DNA from: Nocardia huaxiensis
GTDB taxonomy: Bacteria; Actinomycetota; Actinomycetes; Mycobacteriales; Mycobacteriaceae
NCBI RefSeq assembly: GCF_013744875.1
Contig: NZ_CP059399.1
Location: forward strand, 8,246,001-8,310,000
DNA: 64,000 nucleotides
Reading direction: 5' to 3'
The translations under genes were made by a program, and so were the position numbers. The first letter of the stretch is position 1; every line of letters begins with the position of its first letter. The notes under the pieces are model-generated. The model worked only from the letters and a program-made list of their open reading frames with translations. It made no database searches and had not been told where the DNA came from. This document shows positions 46,388 to 55,105 of this stretch, piece after piece.

Positions 46388-48277
46388 TCAGGCCGGTTCT
46401 CCCGGACTCCGCTGGATCGCGGGGAAGCTGCGGTGGTCGGGTTGTGGGGCGGCCAGCGCCTGGGCACGGACGCCCTCGATGCCGAGCATGGCGTCGGCGT
46501 GGCGGCGCAGTTCGGCCACGGTGCGGAGGCGGCGTTCGAGTTCGGTGGCGCGCTGGGTGCGGTGGGTGGATTCGAGGGTGGCGGCTTCCTGGGCGGCGCG
46601 CAGGGATTCGTCGAGGGAGCGGAGGGTGCGGTCGGCGACGGCGGTGAAGTGGTCGCGCAGGAGGCGGTGGATGCGGTGCAGGCGGTCCTTGGTCTCCTTG
46701 CCGGTGTGGAAGGCGACGTCGTCGACGTAGCGGCGGACGGCAGTCTTGGCGTCGGCGCGGCGTTTGGCCAGGCGGGCCTGCTTGTCGTCGCGGAAAGCCT
46801 TGCCGCCGAGGAGGACTCCCGCGCCGAGGGACAGCGGGTTGATCAGGGAGAGCCCGGCCAGCGTGCCGACCAGGCCGACCATGACCACGCCGCCGTAGGA
46901 GCCGCGCACGCCCACCAGCAGTTTGTGGCCGAATCCGAGGTCTGGTTCGAGGTCGGACAGGGTGCAGGAGCCCGCGCGAGACGCATTGCCGTCCAAGGAT
47001 TCCCGCACATCGGGCAGATCCACCGCGCCGATTTCGGTGAAATGGGTGGCGACCTTCTCGGCGAGCTTCACCGCGCGATTGCGGGTCCACAGCAGGTTGT
47101 CACCGACCGCGGTGCCGACCGTGGTGGTGAGCCAGTCCTCGATGGTGTCCCAGTGCCGGCCGGGATCATGGTCGTCGATCCACTCCTCCGCCTCGTGGGA
47201 GATGGTGCGCAGCCGATTCCGCAGATCGTGATCCACGTCCCCGGCCAGATCGGTGACCCCGTCGCCGAGCGTCTGCTGCCACACCGCGGTGCGCCGATGC
47301 AGTTGCTCCGCAGCGGTTTTCGCGGATTGCAGTTCCCGGATGGCGGCCGCACCGCGCTCGGGGTCGCGCAGCGCCACCAGCTCACTGCCGAGCGCCAGCG
47401 CCAAATGCTCTGCGGCGGAGCTGATGTCGAGGGCCACGGTGCGCGCCACTTCGGCCTGATCCCGCGCCACCACCTGATCGCGCAGGAACTGGAACACCAG
47501 CCCGAATCCGGATTCGCGCCCGAGCTGCTCGTCCTGCAACCGCATCGCATGCGTGCGCAGCAGCGCGGACACCGGAATCATCGGCACCTCGACACCGGCC
47601 TTGCGCAGGTGATTCTGGTTGGCGTCGAACACCTGCCGCCAGTGCGGATACAGATCGACCTTGCTGAGCAGCACCGCCACCGCCGGGCACAGCTCCCGCA
47701 CCTGCCGCAGTAACTCCACCTCCGGATCGGTGAGCTCGGTCGAGGCGTCGGTGACCATCAGCACCGCGTCGGCGGCCGGCACATTCCCGAGGACCGCTGC
47801 GCCACCAGCGCTTCCGTGCGCGCCGAGGCCGGGCGTATCCAGCACCACGATTCCGTCGCCGAGCAGCCGGTTCGGCAGTTCGATCTCGACGCGCAGCACC
47901 GGCCGTCCCTGTGCCTCCGGAATCCGCTGCGTGACTGCCCCGGCCTGTTCGAAAGGCACTGCCACCCGCGATGTTTCACCATCTCCGGCGGCAACCACGA
48001 GCGCGGCTCGCGCCTGCTCGCCGTGAGCGAGGGTGGCCGTGACGGTGGTGGTCACATCGTCCCCCACCGCACACACGTCCTGGTTGATCAGGGCATTCAC
48101 GAACTGACTCTTGCCCTGATTCCCCAGCCCGGCCACCACGATCCGCCGCCGGGGATCCCGCACCCGTCCCGCGAGCGTCTCCAACCGCCCCACGAGATCC
48201 CCGCGTTCCGAAGCCCGCGCCACCGCAATGGTTTCCGACAACACCGCCAGCAGCGGATTCCCCGACACAGCTCTCAC
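46388..48277 (-). CDS. iniA: IniA-like dynamin-family GTPase
   Basis: A 629-residue dynamin-like GTPase. G1 is VVAGLGNQGKSQFVNALINQ (about 47-66), G3 VVLDTPGLG, G4 LLSKVDLY. A hydrophobic hairpin (about 475-515; GVVMVGLVGTLAGLSLINPL) near the C-terminal third likely inserts in the membrane, as in other bacterial dynamins. Length is near the 640 residues recalled for mycobacterial IniA. GTG start; iniB ends 25 bases upstream. With IniC it may remodel the inner membrane under envelope stress. Confidence 0.87.
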   Translation of the reverse strand: MRAVSGNPLLAVLSETIAVARASERGDLVGRLETLAGRVRDPRRRIVVAGLGNQGKSQFVNALINQDVCAVGDDVTTTVTATLAHGEQARAALVVAAGDGETSRVAVPFEQAGAVTQRIPEAQGRPVLRVEIELPNRLLGDGIVVLDTPGLGAHGSAGGAAVLGNVPAADAVLMVTDASTELTDPEVELLRQVRELCPAVAVLLSKVDLYPHWRQVFDANQNHLRKAGVEVPMIPVSALLRTHAMRLQDEQLGRESGFGLVFQFLRDQVVARDQAEVARTVALDISSAAEHLALALGSELVALRDPERGAAAIRELQSAKTAAEQLHRRTAVWQQTLGDGVTDLAGDVDHDLRNRLRTISHEAEEWIDDHDPGRHWDTIEDWLTTTVGTAVGDNLLWTRNRAVKLAEKVATHFTEIGAVDLPDVRESLDGNASRAGSCTLSDLEPDLGFGHKLLVGVRGSYGGVVMVGLVGTLAGLSLINPLSLGAGVLLGGKAFRDDKQARLAKRRADAKTAVRRYVDDVAFHTGKETKDRLHRIHRLLRDHFTAVADRTLRSLDESLRAAQEAATLESTHRTQRATELERRLRTVAELRRHADAMLGIEGVRAQALAAPQPDHRSFPAIQRSPGEPA

Positions 48278-48302
48278 CAGCCTCTATCCACAGCCGCCCC
48301 CA

Positions 48303-49928
48303 TCAGGAGTGCAGCATGTCCCCGATGACGTCCCCGCCGGCGTAGCTCCCCAGCTCGGCCCCGCCGCTCACCCCGCCGTCGCCGAACAGGCCCGCATCCA
48401 GTCCGCCGCCCTGCACCCCGGCCCCGAACGCCTGCGAAACATCTACCCCCGCCCAAGGATTCGCCACTCCCCCAACCCCCACGGATGCATCGACCCCACT
48501 GCCGGCCTGTGCACCGGCCCCCGACCCGAGCCCCACCTCGACCCCGTCGACCGCATGGACCCCGGCATCCACCCCACCGGTGACAGCCTCCCCCACCCCG
48601 GTGAGTCCCGCATTCACCCCACCACCGAGTCCGGTTGTGGCATCGACCACACCGCCGAGCCCGGTCTCCAGACCCGACCCGACCTGCGCGCCGGCGCCCA
48701 CCGCACCGTCGACGGCACCGGAAAGCCCCGCGTCGAGCCCGCTTCCGACCTGACCGCCGATGCCGATGGCACCGTCGACTCCGCTCGAAACCCCGCCCGT
48801 CAGTTCAGTTCCCAGCCCGGTGGTCAAACCGGTCGCCGCATCGAGCCCTCCGGAGAGCCCTGCGTCCAACCCGTTGCCAACCTGCGCACCAGCGCCGACC
48901 GCGCCATCCACCGCACCGGAAAGGCTCGTGCCCAGGCCGGTTCCCAGCTGGGTGCCCGCACCGGCGGTGCCGTCGATCGCACCGGAGAGGCCACTGTTCA
49001 GACCCGCGCCGAGCTGTGCGCCGGTGCCGATCGCGGTGTTCATCGCGCCGGAAAGCCCTGTCTCCAAGCCGCTTCCGAGCTGCACGCCCGCGCCCACCGT
49101 GCCATCGACGGCACCATCGAGACCGGTTTGCAGACCCGCGCCCGCGTGAGTGCCGGCGTTCAGGGCCGCGTCGATGCCGGTGGAAAGTCCGGCGCCGAGG
49201 GTGGTGCCGAGGTCGGTGCCGGTCTGGATGCCGCCGTTCAGGCCGGCGGTGAGGGCCGCGCCCGCCTGGGTGGCGGCGTCCACGGCCGCGTCGAGGCCGG
49301 CTTGGATGCCCAGGCCGGATTCGAGGCCGGTGGTGAGGGTGGAGGTGAGGTCGGCGGCGGCCTGGGTGCCGATGACGCCGCCGAGGTTGGCCTCGAGGCC
49401 GGTGGTGGCGTCGGTGGCGGCCGTGAGGCCCGCGCCGAGGCCCGAGGACAGGTCGGCTCCGAGGGAGGTGGCGGCGCCGACGGCTGCCCCGATGCCGGTG
49501 GAGAGGCCCAGTTCCAGGCCGGTTCCGGCGCCGCCGCCGACACCGATCTCGGAGGCGGTGGTGGCGTTGACCGCGACACCGGTGGTTCCGGCCACGGCGG
49601 TTCCGGCGGTGCCGTTGATCGCGGTCGAACCGTTCAGTCCGGCAGCACCGTTCACACCGGTCGCACCGTTCACTCCTGCCGCACCGTTGAGTCCGGTGGC
49701 GGCGTTCACTTCCGCACCGCCCGCGGCGATGATGGCCGACAGCTGCGAACCGCCCGCTACCAGTGCGGATTCCGCGACCATGGGTGCGACGGCGGCAATG
49801 TCCTCGGGGGTGACGGCGGCGAGTCCGGCGTCGGCGAGCGCCTGCCCGGGGTTGGCGCAGTAGTCGGCCGCGGCGTCGTGATCCCGCAGCAGGTTGAGGA
49901 TGAACTCGAGAATTGCGTTGGGGCTCAT
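48303..49928 (-). CDS. iniB: IniB-like glycine/alanine-rich repeat protein
   Basis: A 541-residue protein. Residues 1-75 are the IniB N-terminal domain (MSPNAILEFILNLLRDHDAA, CANPGQALADAGLAAVTPED). The rest is Gly/Ala/Thr-rich, low-complexity sequence, including eight 22-residue repeats. No signal peptide or membrane segment is clear, so location is open. Mycobacterial IniB is similarly Gly/Ala-rich and is the first gene of the drug-inducible iniBAC operon. AGGAG lies 12 bases before the ATG. Codon use stays normal through the repeats. Confidence 0.82.
   Translation of the reverse strand: MSPNAILEFILNLLRDHDAAADYCANPGQALADAGLAAVTPEDIAAVAPMVAESALVAGGSQLSAIIAAGGAEVNAATGLNGAAGVNGATGVNGAAGLNGSTAINGTAGTAVAGTTGVAVNATTASEIGVGGGAGTGLELGLSTGIGAAVGAATSLGADLSSGLGAGLTAATDATTGLEANLGGVIGTQAAADLTSTLTTGLESGLGIQAGLDAAVDAATQAGAALTAGLNGGIQTGTDLGTTLGAGLSTGIDAALNAGTHAGAGLQTGLDGAVDGTVGAGVQLGSGLETGLSGAMNTAIGTGAQLGAGLNSGLSGAIDGTAGAGTQLGTGLGTSLSGAVDGAVGAGAQVGNGLDAGLSGGLDAATGLTTGLGTELTGGVSSGVDGAIGIGGQVGSGLDAGLSGAVDGAVGAGAQVGSGLETGLGGVVDATTGLGGGVNAGLTGVGEAVTGGVDAGVHAVDGVEVGLGSGAGAQAGSGVDASVGVGGVANPWAGVDVSQAFGAGVQGGGLDAGLFGDGGVSGGAELGSYAGGDVIGDMLHS
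48615..49142 (-). repeat. iniB: Eight 66-bp repeats inside iniB
   Basis: Eight tandem units of 22 codons each; two typical units are GSGLDAGLSGAVDGAVGAGA-QV and GAGLNSGLSGAIDGTAGAGT-QL. Position 4 is nearly always Leu and position 8 mostly Leu, with small residues between, giving a pattern like a Gly-rich beta-helix or flexible spacer. Units differ in DNA as well as protein, so the array is old. Confidence 0.8.
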
Positions 49929-50245
49929 AGCGAATCATCTCCTGGATGGGCGGGCCCCGATGACCCGCGCTGCTCGAATTGCCTTTCACGTTAGGAACGC
50001 GACGCGTTACGCCGAAACGGGGTGAACTCCCCCGTGTTGCGGCGGCGGGTGATTGGGGGCGGGGTGGGCATTAGGGGAATTTCCCCGTACCTCCCGGAGA
50101 ACCGGTAACGAGGACCCCCCAGCAACCGACAGGTTCCATGGGCCAACCGGCCCACACGTCGTTTTTCGACAAATCGGACTAAACGAGCTTTCACGCGGCA
50201 CGCGTTTCACACCCGACGCGTGTTTCGAATGACAGGGGATCTCGA
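49929..50245. promoter_or_regulatory. Divergent control region between iniB and the Hsp70-iniR unit
   Basis: These 317 bases hold both promoters. Three symmetric sites are visible: AACGCGACGCGTT at 49996-50008 (68 bases before iniB), GGGGAATTTCCCC at 50074-50086, and CACGCGT-N10-ACGCGTG at 50199-50222 (24 bases before the Hsp70 gene). The first and third share ACGCG half-sites. In mycobacteria IniR activates iniBAC; these are the natural candidate sites here. No binding data exist. Confidence 0.55.
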
Positions 50246-52045
50246 ATGAGTCAGGGGCTGGCGCTCGGCATCACCGTCGGGTCGTCGAATACCGTCGCCG
50301 TGACGACTTCGGGGGGACACAGCACCACACACCTCCGGCCGAGCGCACTCGGACCGGAGCAGGAACTGCCGGAGAGTTTCCTGTCCCGGGTCGGGGACCC
50401 CGTGGGCATCCGGACCAGAGACGGATCCGCTGTTCGCGCAGCGGATCTCGTGGCCGCGGCGATCGGCCGGGTAGTGGACGACCTCGACGCCGCCGCGGCC
50501 ACGATCGCCTGCTATCCGGCGTGGTGGGCGCAGCACACGGTGGAGGTGCAGCGCGCCGCGCTCACCGCAGCCGGACTGGACGGTGTGGCGTTGGTTCCGG
50601 AACCGGCCGCCGCCATGCGCTGGCTGCAGGAGGTGCACGAGTCCAGCCACGACGGCGCGATGGTCGTATACGACTTGGGCGCAACCGGTTTGACTGTTTC
50701 GGTGGCGCGCACGGGTGCCATGTCGGGACTGCTCGGCGAACCCGTGCGTTCCACCGAGGTGGCCGGCGCGGAATTCGATCTGCTCGCCATGCGCTATGTT
50801 CTCGCCTTCGCCGTCGGCGAAAATGATTTCGATCCATTCGACCCTCGAGTGGAACAAGAATTGGCGGAACTTCGGGTTCGCTGCAAAATTGCGAAAGAAA
50901 CTCTTTCCAAACAAACCGCGACGGTGATCCCCGTCCGCCTGCCCGATCTCGGCCCGGTGGACGTGCGCCTGGTCCGCGACGAACTCGAAGACCTCGTCCG
51001 CAACCCCCTGCTCACCTCCACCGATCTGGTGCGTGAGGCCGTCCGCCGCGCCGGCCTCACCATCGCCGAACTGGACGGCATCCTGCTCACCGGCGGCGGC
51101 GCGTCCATCCCGCTGGTCACCGAACTGCTCTCCACCGAATTCGGCATCCCCGTCGCGGCCGCCGCCGACCCCGCACATCTGAGCGCGCACGGCGCGGCGC
51201 TGCTGGCCGCCGACCTGCTCACCGACGCCACCCCCACCGAACCGCACCCCAGCGTGATCAGCCCACTGGCCGGGCTGGCCCGCCCGGGCATTCCGCCTCG
51301 GCTCGAGCCCGAAAACACCAGCGGCTCGGCAGGTTTCGGCAAGGACATCGCACCGGAGGAGACCGCACCGGCCGTACCGCATGCCGAACCGCCCACCCGC
51401 GACGCGGCCCCCGCCGAGCAGCACACGAACCCGCCGTCCGAATCCGATCCACCCGAACGGCGAAGCGCGCCTTCGCTACCCGTGGTCGACGATCGCCCGA
51501 GCGGCTTCGCGCACTGGCGGCGCGTGGCGGTGATCGGCGCGGTCACCGTGGCCGTGGCCGCGCTGGCCACCGGCACGCTGGCCATGGGCACCGGCGTGCA
51601 ATCCGCGCCCCCGGAATCCCCGACACCGCACGCGCCGTCGACAACCATTGCCGCACTGGATAATTCGGACTCCGCCGGGGCGACCACCGGCCACGCCGCG
51701 CCCGTCGCCGGTACGGCCCCGTCGACCGTGGTCCGCCCGAACGGCGCGAATCCCGCACCGGGAGCGTCGAATCCGGCATCGAATCCGGCATCGGACCCGA
51801 CGGTCGCCGCCGCCGAGAGTCAGCCCTCCGAAGCCGCCGCCCCACCGGGCCAACCCGCTGCCACCACGCCACCGCAGGCCGCCGCCCCGCAACCGCAGCT
51901 ACCGGCCTACCAGCAACCCGACGTGCAGCTGCCGACGGTCCCGTCCCTGCCCGCGGGCCCGCTGGGCGGCACGGCCGACCGAATCGGTGACGCGGTCCCG
52001 ACGGTCCCGAATCAGAGTCAGATCCTTCCCCACACCGGTGGCTGA
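50246..52045 (+). CDS. Membrane-anchored Hsp70-like protein with proline-rich outer tail
   Basis: A 599-residue protein. An actin-fold ATPase-like domain (about 1-325) is Hsp70-type: VYDLGATGLTVSVARTG is phosphate-2-like and ILLTGGGASIPLV adenosine-like. In the first loop GITVGSSNTVAV the usual Asp of DLGTTN is Thr10, so hydrolysis may be weak. There is no substrate-binding domain. One membrane helix (about 425-450) precedes a Pro/Ala/Thr-rich outside tail that ends in LPHTGG at the last residue. AGGGGATCTCGA precedes the ATG. iniR follows after 14 bases, so this is the first gene of an iniR operon. Confidence 0.78.
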   Translation: MSQGLALGITVGSSNTVAVTTSGGHSTTHLRPSALGPEQELPESFLSRVGDPVGIRTRDGSAVRAADLVAAAIGRVVDDLDAAAATIACYPAWWAQHTVEVQRAALTAAGLDGVALVPEPAAAMRWLQEVHESSHDGAMVVYDLGATGLTVSVARTGAMSGLLGEPVRSTEVAGAEFDLLAMRYVLAFAVGENDFDPFDPRVEQELAELRVRCKIAKETLSKQTATVIPVRLPDLGPVDVRLVRDELEDLVRNPLLTSTDLVREAVRRAGLTIAELDGILLTGGGASIPLVTELLSTEFGIPVAAAADPAHLSAHGAALLAADLLTDATPTEPHPSVISPLAGLARPGIPPRLEPENTSGSAGFGKDIAPEETAPAVPHAEPPTRDAAPAEQHTNPPSESDPPERRSAPSLPVVDDRPSGFAHWRRVAVIGAVTVAVAALATGTLAMGTGVQSAPPESPTPHAPSTTIAALDNSDSAGATTGHAAPVAGTAPSTVVRPNGANPAPGASNPASNPASDPTVAAAESQPSEAAAPPGQPAATTPPQAAAPQPQLPAYQQPDVQLPTVPSLPAGPLGGTADRIGDAVPTVPNQSQILPHTGG

Positions 52046-52059
52046 GAGTTGGGTATGTA

Positions 52060-55059
52060 GTGATAGGCAACACCCCCGTCGCGCTCGACTCCCTCCCGTG
52101 CGCACGAGAAATCTTCCGGGACCTGGATTCCCCCGACTCCACGCCCCCGCTCTACCTCATCCGCGGCCGCTCCGGCACCGGCAAATCCACCCTGCTCGCA
52201 GCCATCCGAACCCGCCTGCAACTGCGCGGCGTCACGATCACCGACCGCCCGAACGACCTTGCGGTCCCCGGTGATCCGGCGCTCGGATCCCCCGCCGGCG
52301 ACATCGCCCGCTCGGCTGTGCCCGGTCTTCGGCATTCCGGCCCGCATTCGACCGGAACCGAGCCCACCGCAGGCGATCCCGTGACCGACCGCGCCGCGTC
52401 GGCGGAGGGCTCGGCCTCCCGTGCGAACTCGGTCTCGAACGGCGCGGCGGCGGTGAGCGCCCGGGTCGCCCAGCACGCTGTGGCACTGGTGGTCGACGAC
52501 GCCCACACCCTCGGCTCGGCGGATTTCGAAATGCTCTGCGCCGCAGTGGAGTCGGGTATGTGCACGGTGATCATCGCCACCCTCCCGCGCCCGCACGACG
52601 GGAGACTGCGCGCGCTGGCGGATCTGGTGGCCCGCCGTGGTCGCCTGGTCGACCTGCGGCCCCTGGGCGTGAACGAGATCGCCCCGTTCGCACGGGAGTT
52701 GGGGATGATGGTGCCGCGCGGGCTGGCGCAGCACATTCATCGCCAGACCGACGGCATCCACGGCGGCGTGGTGGCGGCGCTGACCGCCGCCTGCGCGACC
52801 CGCCTGGATGCCGGGATGACCGCCGTCGACGCCGCCGTGACGGCATGGGCCCGCACCCGGCTCGCCGACGCCGATCCCGACTTGCTCGACACCTTCGTGG
52901 TGGCGGCCATCGGCGCGGGCCTGGACGCCAGTGAACTGAGTGAGGTGCTGGAGGTATCCCTCACCGCCGCACAGGATCTGGTGGACCGCGCCCGCTCGGG
53001 CGCGCTGATCACGGATGCGGATCTCCTGCTCTCCCCCGCCGTGGCCCCGCTGCGCACCCTGGTCGGCGACCGCCGTTTCCTGGCGGTGCAGCGCAAACTC
53101 CTGCACGCTCGCCTGGACGCGGGCCTGCTTCGCGATCACACCGCCGTGCTGCTGGCCGAATCCGGTGTTCGCGACCCTCGCCTCGCCGAATTCCTGTGCA
53201 CCACAGCCGAAAAAGCGGGCGATGACGCAGTCCGCCACTATGCGGCGGCAGCCGCCGCCGGCGCCGATCGCACGGTGATCGCCGTCCGGTGGGCCGATGC
53301 GGCGGCTCGAGCGGGCGATCGCGACACCGCCATCCGCCTCGCCGAACCCGCCCTGGCCCGCCCGGACACCCCACCGGCGGAACTGGCTGCGGCCGTACGC
53401 ATCTGCGCCGGCGTCTGGACCCGCCGTGGCCACGCCGAGCGCGCCGCCCAGCTCTACACCTGGCTCGGTCCACACCGAGTCGGCCCGGACTGGGCCCTGG
53501 CCGCCACCGTCCTCTATCTCTCCGGTGACCGCGACACCGCCCGCACCCTGTCCGTCTCCGCCTCCCAATGGCCCCCGACAGAGGCGACGACCCGCGCCAC
53601 CCTCATCGCGGAAGCTCTGGCCGACTCGACCGTAGGCGTGCCCGGCCCCGTCGTCGCGTCGACCGCAACCGTCGCATCGAACGCAGCCGTTCCCAACGGC
53701 TCCGACGCGGCGCCGACCATGGGTCACGCCGTTCCAGCACCTGCCGCCTCGGGCACGGCGCGGACGGCTGTGGACCACCCCCGCACGGACTCGACCTCGG
53801 GCACCACCGCCGACCGCATCGCCGCGAACGGGGACGCTGGTCCGATCGCCGCCTCGCACACCGGAACCGGCTCGACCGCGGGCGCTTTCGCTGCGATGCC
53901 CGGCGCAGGCGACCCCCGGCGCAGTGCGGCGGTGGCGGCGGCGTCGGCGCTGATCCGGGCCGCGCATTCGGGTGTCGCGCCCGGGGAGAACGGCGGGGAT
54001 CGGTTCCTGCCGTGCTCGGCGGTGTCGATCGCGACGCTGCTGTGCCTGAGCATGGGCGAACCACGCAGGGCCGCAGACGCTTTGCGCGGGTCCGCGCGGG
54101 ATCCACAGCTTCTGGTGCTGGCGGCGTGGGTGGCCATGCTGGGCGGGGACGAGCAGTCCGCGGCGGCGATCGTCGCGGATATCGATGTGCGGCAGCTGGA
54201 TCCACGTGATCGGCTGCTGGCGCACGGGGTGATCGTGGGGCTGGCTCGGCGCAGCGGGGACCACACCGCGCTGACGCTGGCCTGGCAGGCCGCGTATCCG
54301 CTGTTCGACGAGGTGGGCGCGGATCTGCTGGCGCTCTTGCCGATCGGTGAACTGTGGCTGGCGGGGATTCGCCTCGAGGATGAGGGGCGGGTGACGGCGC
54401 TCGTGCGCGCCGCGGCGGAACTGCTGCGGCAGCTCGGCGAGCCACCCGCGTGGGCGAATGCCTTCCACTGGTACGCGATTCAGGCCGCCATCGCCCACGA
54501 GAGTCCGAATGATCTACTGCCGCATGCCTATCGGTTGAAGGCGGCGGCCGAGGCCGGAGATCCGCAGGCGGCAGCGCTCGCCGATGCCGGCCGCACCTGG
54601 GTGCTGGTGCTGCGCGGCCAGGTGGTGCGCGATCAGGTCGAGGCGGCCGTGCGGCGCCTGGCTGCCCTGGGCCTCATCTGGGACGCGGCGCGCCTGGCCA
54701 GTGAGGCGGCGCTGGCCGCCGCGGACGCCGCGACCGCCACCGCCCTGTTGAAACTGGCCCGCACGGTCCGCGCCCAGGCCCGCCCGCCGGAGAGCGCGGT
54801 GGTCCGTTCACCGGCCCCGGCGGACCCGGCGCCGCGCCCGGAGCCGCTCACCGATACCGTGCTGAGTGAACGTGAGCGTGAGGTGGCCGAACTGGTACTG
54901 CTCGGTTTGACCTACCGGGAGATCGGCGCTCGCCTCTACATCTCCGCGAAGACGGTGGAGCACCATGTGGCGCGGATAAGACGTCGAATCGGTGCGGGCT
55001 CGCGTTCGGAGTTATTGTCAATGCTCCGCGCCATGGGCCACGGTTCACTTCTCGTGTGA
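52060..55059 (+). CDS. iniR: IniR-like STAND ATPase, LuxR-type transcription regulator
   Basis: A 999-residue regulator. Walker A GRSGTGKST is at residues 36-44 and Walker B ALVVDDAHTL near 142-151. A helical ATPase and sensor region follows, and a LuxR helix-turn-helix closes it (about 935-990; LSEREREVAELVLLGLTYRE, AKTVEHHVARIRRRIG). Mycobacterial IniR (Rv0339c) turns on iniBAC in response to envelope stress and trehalose. Identity rests on domain layout and on position across from iniB, not on a search. Two Ala/Ser/Thr/Gly-rich insertions (about 65-140, between Walker A and B, and about 525-635) make it longer than the roughly 830 residues I recall for Rv0339c. GTG start. Confidence 0.78.
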   Translation: MIGNTPVALDSLPCAREIFRDLDSPDSTPPLYLIRGRSGTGKSTLLAAIRTRLQLRGVTITDRPNDLAVPGDPALGSPAGDIARSAVPGLRHSGPHSTGTEPTAGDPVTDRAASAEGSASRANSVSNGAAAVSARVAQHAVALVVDDAHTLGSADFEMLCAAVESGMCTVIIATLPRPHDGRLRALADLVARRGRLVDLRPLGVNEIAPFARELGMMVPRGLAQHIHRQTDGIHGGVVAALTAACATRLDAGMTAVDAAVTAWARTRLADADPDLLDTFVVAAIGAGLDASELSEVLEVSLTAAQDLVDRARSGALITDADLLLSPAVAPLRTLVGDRRFLAVQRKLLHARLDAGLLRDHTAVLLAESGVRDPRLAEFLCTTAEKAGDDAVRHYAAAAAAGADRTVIAVRWADAAARAGDRDTAIRLAEPALARPDTPPAELAAAVRICAGVWTRRGHAERAAQLYTWLGPHRVGPDWALAATVLYLSGDRDTARTLSVSASQWPPTEATTRATLIAEALADSTVGVPGPVVASTATVASNAAVPNGSDAAPTMGHAVPAPAASGTARTAVDHPRTDSTSGTTADRIAANGDAGPIAASHTGTGSTAGAFAAMPGAGDPRRSAAVAAASALIRAAHSGVAPGENGGDRFLPCSAVSIATLLCLSMGEPRRAADALRGSARDPQLLVLAAWVAMLGGDEQSAAAIVADIDVRQLDPRDRLLAHGVIVGLARRSGDHTALTLAWQAAYPLFDEVGADLLALLPIGELWLAGIRLEDEGRVTALVRAAAELLRQLGEPPAWANAFHWYAIQAAIAHESPNDLLPHAYRLKAAAEAGDPQAAALADAGRTWVLVLRGQVVRDQVEAAVRRLAALGLIWDAARLASEAALAAADAATATALLKLARTVRAQARPPESAVVRSPAPADPAPRPEPLTDTVLSEREREVAELVLLGLTYREIGARLYISAKTVEHHVARIRRRIGAGSRSELLSMLRAMGHGSLLV

Positions 55060-55105
55060 TCATCGGTGTGGGGAGAAACCTGACGCACCGAGTGAGGTAA
55101 CGAGG

